Shown: one piece after another, positions 59,833-64,000 of the stretch | Layout: the number at the start of each line of letters is the position of its first letter | How positions within the stretch are numbered: position 1 is the first letter of the stretch | Source: Roseateles puraquae | GTDB taxonomy: Bacteria > Pseudomonadota > Gammaproteobacteria > Burkholderiales > Burkholderiaceae_C | Length of the DNA: 64,000 nucleotides | Direction: 5' to 3' | Assembly: GCF_002205845.1 (NCBI RefSeq) | Contig: NZ_NISI01000009.1 | Coordinates: forward strand, 1 to 64,000 | Notes under the pieces: generated by a model | Databases searched by the model: none | Seen by the model: only the letters and a program-made list of their open reading frames with translations | What the model was told of the DNA's origin: nothing | Program-made: the position numbers and the translations under genes

Positions 59833-62193
59833 ATGCACGCCATTCGCCTGCTGCCCACTGCGCTTGCCGCGCTGAGCCTCTTCTCCGCCACCGCCGCGCT
59901 GGCCCAGGACAACAGCCTGGAGCGCGTCACCGTCGTCGGTTCCCGCAAGTCCCTGCCGGCGGCCTCCAGCACCGACACCCTGGTGCCCGTGGACATCTAC
60001 TCGATGGGCAAGGTGGCGGAAGGCGGCGGTCAGTTCGACCTGGCCCAGTCGCTGCAATACCTGTCACCGTCGTTCAACTCCACCCGCCAGACCGGTGCGG
60101 ACGGCGCCGACCTGATCGATTCCGCCGCGCTGCGGGGCCTGGGTTCTGACCAGACGCTCGTGCTGGTCAACGGCAAGCGCCGCCATACGGTGGCCCTGGT
60201 CAACCTGTTCGGCGCCCGCAACCGCGGCAGCACCGGCACCGACATGAACTCCCTGCCGCTGCTGGCCATCGACAACGTGCAGGTGCTGCGCGACGGCGCC
60301 GCCGCGCAGTACGGCTCGGACGCCATTGCCGGCGTCATCAACGTGCAGCTCAAAAAGAAGGCCGGCTGCGAGGCGGTGGCCGGCTACGGGCAGTACTCGG
60401 CCGGCGACGGCAAGAACTGGCTGGCCTCGGCCTACTGCGGCGTGAAGATCGCCGACGGCACCCTGGGTATCACCGGCGAGTGGCAGGACCGGGGCCGCTC
60501 CAACCGGGCTGACCCCGGCAGCCTGCGCACCATCGGCGACACCAAGGTCGAGAACAAGACCCTCTACCTGAACGGCGAGTTCCCGGTCGCCGGTGCCGAC
60601 AAGCTCTACGTGACCGCCGGCGCGCAGGACCGCGACGCCTCGTCGGCCGCCTGGGCCCGCGGCGGTGTGGGCTCCGACGACATCCCGAGCCGCAACTCGG
60701 CCGCGATGTACCCGGACGGCTTCGTGCCCTACATCAACGGCAAGATCGAGGACCGCTACCTGATCGTGGGCTGGAAGTCGGCGTTCGCCGGCTGGGACAC
60801 CGACCTATCGCAGACCTATGGCAGCAACAAGCTGCGCTACGACATCAGCAACACGCTGAACGCTTCCATCGCGAACAAAGACCTGCTGGCCGGTGGCAAG
60901 GGCATCAGCCCGACCAACTTCGACGCCGGCGGTTTCGGTTTCAGCCAGGCCACGACCAACTTCGACATCAGCCGCTTCTTCCCGGACCTGCTCGGTGGCA
61001 GCAACATCGCTTTCGGCGCCGAGTACCGCAAGGAGAAGTACAACATCGTCGCGGGCGAGCCGGGCTCCTACATCGACGCTGACGGCGTCGGCTTCGGCGG
61101 CAACGCGGGCAGCCAGGGCTTCCCGGGTTTCCAGCCGTCGGACGCCACCAACAAGAGCCGCAACAGCCAGGCGCTGTACGTCGACTGGGAGGCCAACCTG
61201 ACGCCGGCCCTCACCGTGGACGCCGCCGTGCGTGCCGAGCACTACAGCGACTTCGGCTCCGCCACGACCGCCAAGCTCGCCGGCAGCTTCAAGGCCAGCA
61301 AGGAGGTGCTGCTGCGCGGCGCCGCCAGCACGGGCTTCCGTGCGCCCAGCCTGCAGCAGCTGTACTTCTCGTCGACCTTCACCGACTTCATCAGCGGCAA
61401 GCCGCTGGACGTGGTGTTGGCGCCCAATGGCAGCAAGATCACGGCGGCCGCCGGCGTGCCGGCGCTCAAGCAGGAGAAGTCCAAGAACTACACCTTGGGC
61501 ATCACGGTGAAGCCCAGCACCGACACGGCGTTCACGGTCGACCTCTACCAGATCAACATCCGCGACCGCATCGTGCTGTCGGGTCGCTTCGATGAAGACA
61601 ACTATCCCGCCCTCGGCGCGATCCTGCAGTCCCTGGGCGTGGGCCAGGCGCAGTTCTTCGTCAACTCCATCAACACCCGCACCCGCGGCCTGGACCTGAC
61701 GGCCTCCACCCGCACCAAGCTCGGCGGTGGGCAGCTCAACACTTTCCTGGCGCTGAACGTCAGCAGCACGCGCGTCACCAACATCAACGCACCCGACAAG
61801 CTCAAGGGCTATGAAGACGTGCTGCTGTCCGAGCGCGAGCGCCTGTTCATCGAGCAGGGCGGCCCGCGGTCCAAGGCGACCCTGGGCTTCGAGTACAGCG
61901 AGGGCGCCTGGACGGGCGAGGCCAAGGTCATCCACTTCGGCAGCCAGACCCAGGGCACGTTCTCCGGCCCGCCGGTGCCCAACCTGCACTACAAGCCCAA
62001 GACTTCCATGGACCTGGGCCTGAGCTGGCAGGCCACGCCGGCGCTGAAGCTCAGCGTGGGTGGCAACAACGTGTTCAACGTGAAGCCCACCCGCCAGAAC
62101 CCGGACGAGACCGACAACGGCTTCTACTACGACAGCGTGCAGTTCGGCCTGAACGGCGCGTCCTACTACGCACGGGCCTACTACCGCTTCTGA
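59833..62193 (+). CDS. TonB-dependent outer-membrane receptor
   Basis: The 786-residue receptor has a signal peptide (TALAALSLFSATAALAQD), a plug domain (SLERVTVVGSRKSLPAASSTD ... LRGLGSDQTLVLVNGKRRH ... VQVLRDGAAAQYGSDAIAGVINVQLKKKAG) and a 22-strand barrel ending in the aromatic YYRF. It imports a scarce ligand such as a siderophore, vitamin or sugar using TonB energy; no siderophore genes are nearby to narrow it. The ATG at 59833 precedes the signal peptide. A GC-rich 135-base gap upstream shows no clear operator. Confidence 0.93.
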   Translation: MHAIRLLPTALAALSLFSATAALAQDNSLERVTVVGSRKSLPAASSTDTLVPVDIYSMGKVAEGGGQFDLAQSLQYLSPSFNSTRQTGADGADLIDSAALRGLGSDQTLVLVNGKRRHTVALVNLFGARNRGSTGTDMNSLPLLAIDNVQVLRDGAAAQYGSDAIAGVINVQLKKKAGCEAVAGYGQYSAGDGKNWLASAYCGVKIADGTLGITGEWQDRGRSNRADPGSLRTIGDTKVENKTLYLNGEFPVAGADKLYVTAGAQDRDASSAAWARGGVGSDDIPSRNSAAMYPDGFVPYINGKIEDRYLIVGWKSAFAGWDTDLSQTYGSNKLRYDISNTLNASIANKDLLAGGKGISPTNFDAGGFGFSQATTNFDISRFFPDLLGGSNIAFGAEYRKEKYNIVAGEPGSYIDADGVGFGGNAGSQGFPGFQPSDATNKSRNSQALYVDWEANLTPALTVDAAVRAEHYSDFGSATTAKLAGSFKASKEVLLRGAASTGFRAPSLQQLYFSSTFTDFISGKPLDVVLAPNGSKITAAAGVPALKQEKSKNYTLGITVKPSTDTAFTVDLYQINIRDRIVLSGRFDEDNYPALGAILQSLGVGQAQFFVNSINTRTRGLDLTASTRTKLGGGQLNTFLALNVSSTRVTNINAPDKLKGYEDVLLSERERLFIEQGGPRSKATLGFEYSEGAWTGEAKVIHFGSQTQGTFSGPPVPNLHYKPKTSMDLGLSWQATPALKLSVGGNNVFNVKPTRQNPDETDNGFYYDSVQFGLNGASYYARAYYRF

Positions 62194-62217
62194 GTCCCTC
62201 AAGGACAATCAGGGCGA

Positions 62218-62820
62218 ATGGACCACAGTTTTCTCTCCGCCCTGATCCTGCTGCTGCTGGTGCTCGACCCGCTCGGCAGCCTGCCCATCTTCATTCCCAT
62301 CATGCGCGCGGTGCCCAAGGAGCGCCGCACGCGGGTGGCCATCCGCGAGGTGGGCATCGCGTTTTGCGTGCTCTTCGCCTTCATGTTCGTGGGCGAGAGC
62401 TTCCTGCGTGTGATGCACCTGTCGGAGCGGTCGCTGGAGGTGGCCGGCGGCGTCATCCTCGTGATCATCGCCATCCGCATGATCTTCGGCAGCTCGGGCG
62501 AATCGGCCTACGGGCTGGAGCCGGGCAAGGAGCCGCTGATATTCCCGCTGGCCGTGCCGCTGCTGGCCGGCCCGTCGGCCATGGCGACGGTGCTGCTGCT
62601 GGCCTCACGCCAACCGGACCGCATTTATGAATGGATTGGTGCGCTGAGCGCGGCGATGCTGGTGTCGGGCCTGGTGCTGGTGCTGGCCGACCGCATCCGC
62701 AAGCTGCTGGGTGATTCGGTGGTGTCGGCCATCGAGAAGCTGATGGGCCTGGTGCTGACGGCCATCGCCGTGGAGATGATCCTGGCGGGCCTGAAGCGCT
62801 ACTTCGTCGGCGGCCTCTAG
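62218..62820 (+). CDS. MarC-family (UPF0056) inner-membrane protein
   Basis: The 200-residue protein has six hydrophobic helices: FLSALILLLLVLDPLGSLPIFIPI, REVGIAFCVLFAFMFVGE, LEVAGGVILVIIAIRMIFG, FPLAVPLLAGPSAMATVLLLAS, ALSAAMLVSGLVLVLAD and LMGLVLTAIAVEMILAGL. The DPLGSLPIF and AGPSAMATV segments are the MarC signature. Despite its name, MarC is not required for multiple antibiotic resistance; its role is unknown. It lies 24 bases behind the TonB receptor and is convergent with the small basic gene. Confidence 0.93.
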   Translation: MDHSFLSALILLLLVLDPLGSLPIFIPIMRAVPKERRTRVAIREVGIAFCVLFAFMFVGESFLRVMHLSERSLEVAGGVILVIIAIRMIFGSSGESAYGLEPGKEPLIFPLAVPLLAGPSAMATVLLLASRQPDRIYEWIGALSAAMLVSGLVLVLADRIRKLLGDSVVSAIEKLMGLVLTAIAVEMILAGLKRYFVGGL

Positions 62821-62824
62821 GAGC

Positions 62825-62856
62825 CTGCGCGGCCAGGCCGCCGACCGGCGGCGCAG
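62825..62856. other. Hairpin between convergent marC and small basic gene
   Basis: GCCGCC (62837-62842) pairs with GGCGGC (62847-62852), and alternatively CTGCGC (62825-62830) pairs with GCGCAG (62851-62856). It fills the 40-base gap between two convergent stop codons and could serve both as a transcription end, although no U-tract is present. Confidence 0.4.
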
Positions 62857-62860
62857 CGTC

Positions 62861-63007
62861 TCACTTCTGCTTCTTGGCTTCCTTGCCCTTGGGGATGACG
62901 GCGGTCATCGGCGCCACGGGCCGGTCGGCGCCGGCGGACTTGCCCTGGGGCGCGTCCTTCTTGGGCTTTTTCGTCATCTTGTTGCCGCGCTGTTCGGTGT
63001 TGGCCAT
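62861..63007 (-). CDS. Small lysine-rich protein (48 residues)
   Basis: MANTEQRGNKMTKKPKKDAP starts a short, very basic protein ending PKGKEAKKQK. A strong GGAGG ribosome site lies five bases before the ATG, and the frame fills the space between marC and the GNAT gene, which supports real translation. No family is recognised with certainty; the composition suits a nucleic-acid-binding or disordered protein. It is 38 bases downstream of the GNAT gene on the same strand. Confidence 0.7.
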   Translation of the reverse strand: MANTEQRGNKMTKKPKKDAPQGKSAGADRPVAPMTAVIPKGKEAKKQK

Positions 63008-63045
63008 ACGTCCTCCGTGCAAGTGGATAAGAGAAGAACCCGGGA

Positions 63046-63597
63046 CTATGCCTCAGCAGCGTAGCGCGCCCGGGCAGGGCTTTCCTGCCACTGTGCGGCA
63101 GTGATGTCGTAGCGCTTGCAATCCATGTCGTACCAGCGCCCGGTGCCGCAGTAGCGCATGCCCAAGCGCTCCATGACGGCCGCCGAGGCGGTGTTGGGCG
63201 GCTGGCAGACCGCGCAGATGAGCGCGGGCTGCAGCGTGGCGAACGCCCAGCCCACCATGTGACGGGCGGCTTCGCTGGCGTAGCCCTGACCCCAGGCGTC
63301 GGGGCGCAGGCGCCAGCCGGTCTCCAGGGGCTGGGCTCGGTCGCGGTTCAGGTGCTGGATGCAGCCCATGCCGATGACGTCCCCATCCGAACGCTGCCGG
63401 AACGCCCACCACGAGTAACCGAACTCGGCCCAGCGCGCCTTCACGCGCTCGATCATGGCCTGGGTCTCCTCGCGGGTTTCAGCCTTGCCGGTGATGTAGC
63501 GCATGACGACCGGATCGCTGTTGAGACGGGCCAGGCCGTCGAGGTGGCTGTCATCCAGCGGCTCCAGGTGCAGGCGAGGGGTCAAGAGGGTGGTCAT
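63046..63597 (-). CDS. GNAT acetyltransferase (RimJ/RimL-like, Acetyltransf_3)
   Basis: The 183-residue protein starts LLTPRLHLEPLDDSHLDGLARLNSD. Family segments are GCIQHLNRD, ETGWRLRPDAWGQGYASEAARHMVGWAF (acetyl-CoA pyrophosphate loop, with QGYAS) and NTASAAVMERLGMRYCG. It acetylates an amino group of a protein N-terminus or small molecule; the substrate is unknown. It diverges from the isocitrate lyase gene across a 279-base region unusually rich in A and T for this genome. Confidence 0.92.
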   Translation of the reverse strand: MTTLLTPRLHLEPLDDSHLDGLARLNSDPVVMRYITGKAETREETQAMIERVKARWAEFGYSWWAFRQRSDGDVIGMGCIQHLNRDRAQPLETGWRLRPDAWGQGYASEAARHMVGWAFATLQPALICAVCQPPNTASAAVMERLGMRYCGTGRWYDMDCKRYDITAAQWQESPARARYAAEA

Positions 63598-63772
63598 GGC
63601 GACGTCGATCGGGGTAGCAAGGACGGGTGGATTGTTGGCGGCGCGATTCTCACGATTCGAAAGTCACTTTTTACATGGTGAAACCGCGGCATGCTGCGGT
63701 GCCGCAAGATTTCTCATTATGAAGAATACGTTTTTGCGATTTGGAATGCACGCGCTAAGTCATTGAATCGTA

Positions 63773-63801
63773 AAGACAAAGATTTTTGTCTTCTATAAGA
63801 C
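63773..63801. promoter_or_regulatory. AAGAC/GTCTT inverted and direct elements upstream of aceA
   Basis: AAGACAAA (63773-63780) is inverted as TTTGTCTT (63785-63792), and a third element AAGAC follows at 63797-63801, making a second dyad GTCTT-N4-AAGAC. The block ends six bases before the aceA -35 box, a position suited to an activator. The regulator is unknown. Confidence 0.5.
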
Positions 63802-63807
63802 TTACGC

Positions 63808-63836
63808 TTGCCGTGGCGCCGCTGAGGGCCTAGTCT
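63808..63836 (+). promoter_or_regulatory. Sigma-70-like promoter of aceA
   Basis: TTGCCG (63808-63813) and TAGTCT (63831-63836) are 17 bases apart. The predicted start near 63843 leaves a 34-base leader containing AAGGAG just before the ATG. Confidence 0.55.
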
Positions 63837-63876
63837 TGAGCCATCGGTTTTCAACGTTCTTGCCAAGGAGCTCTCC

Positions 63877-64000
63877 ATGACCCGCCTCACCCGTGAACAA
63901 CAAATCGCCGCCCTCGAGAAGGACTGGGCCGAGAACCCGCGCTGGAAGGGCATCAGCCGCGGCTACACCGCGGCCGACGTCGTCCGCCTGCGCGGCAGCC
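63877..64000 (+). CDS. aceA: Isocitrate lyase, N-terminal part (cut by window end)
   Basis: Forty-one residues are visible: MTRLTREQQIAALEKDWAEN followed by PRWKGISRGYTAADVVRLRG. The ALEKDW-x4-RWKGI...Y-x3-DVVRLRGS stretch is the conserved start of isocitrate lyase, which splits isocitrate into glyoxylate and succinate in the glyoxylate shunt. The reading frame runs off the right edge. It has a good ribosome site and a regulated-looking promoter; expression on acetate or malonate-derived acetyl-CoA would fit the malonate cluster in this window. Confidence 0.9.
   Translation, partial: MTRLTREQQIAALEKDWAENPRWKGISRGYTAADVVRLRGS

Overview
The window reads as chromosomal DNA of a GC-rich betaproteobacterium of the order Burkholderiales. 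The gene set (malonate decarboxylase plus TRAP transporter, Bug/TctC-type binding protein, PEP-CTERM protein, cstA-yjiX, thyA-folA, MutL with a DMHA-type nuclease motif) points towards the Rubrivivax/Leptothrix/Roseateles side of the order. That placement is inference from gene content, not from a marker gene. Coding density is very high and many neighbours overlap by 1, 4 or 8 bases (TGATG, ATGA). I see no tRNA, rRNA, CRISPR array, transposase or prophage, so this is mostly core and lifestyle genome rather than an island.

Layout. 0-2.9 kb: a light-dependent DNA repair unit (DUF2256 zinc-ribbon-like peptide, iron-sulfur photolyase, antenna-less photolyase-like protein). 2.9-9.6 kb: a signalling operon behind a sigma-54-like promoter (receiver, CHASE3-GAF hybrid kinase with three receivers, CheR, receiver-less CheB, receiver-kinase). 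9.6-19.6 kb, minus strand: complete malonate utilisation cluster mdcACDEGBH with its own TRAP transporter dctPQM and a same-strand LysR regulator. 19.6-21.5 kb: thyA-folA-DUF4337. 21.5-28.1 kb: tripartite RND efflux operon with terminal TetR gene and a promoter bracketed by two TetR-like operators. 28.1-29.2 kb: PEP-CTERM protein behind a second sigma-54-like promoter. 29.2-37.1 kb, minus: SPFH protein, DUF1648-like membrane protein, ribbon-helix-helix protein, ABC ATPase, FtsX-type permease and AttH/CrtC-type lipocalin in a tightly coupled run, then an ABC exporter. 37.1-41.2 kb, minus: miaA, rluF-like, mutL. 41.2-47.8 kb, plus: dedA, tricorn-type protease, Cache sensor kinase, LuxR-type regulator, lone receiver. 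47.8-52.5 kb: repetitive secreted protein, cstA-yjiX with an 11-bp tandem repeat, methyl-accepting chemotaxis protein. 52.5-54 kb: an unrecognised two-gene unit. 54-57.7 kb: amiC-tsaE divergent from queG and a chalcone-isomerase-like protein. 57.7-64 kb: TctC-type binding protein, a hairpin-rich spacer before xerD, TonB-dependent receptor, marC, a small basic protein, a GNAT enzyme, and the start of isocitrate lyase behind a regulated promoter.

How it fits together: the cell imports small carboxylates (malonate TRAP, TctC, CstA) and assimilates acetyl-CoA (glyoxylate shunt via aceA). It invests in envelope maintenance and export (RND, ABC, SPFH, AmiC) and carries several sensory modules. The most unusual signals are two sigma-54-like promoters, the SPFH/RHH/ABC/lipocalin run with a palindrome over its promoter, the tricorn protease fused by overlap to a two-component system, the hairpin array before xerD, and the unknown pair at 52.5-54 kb.
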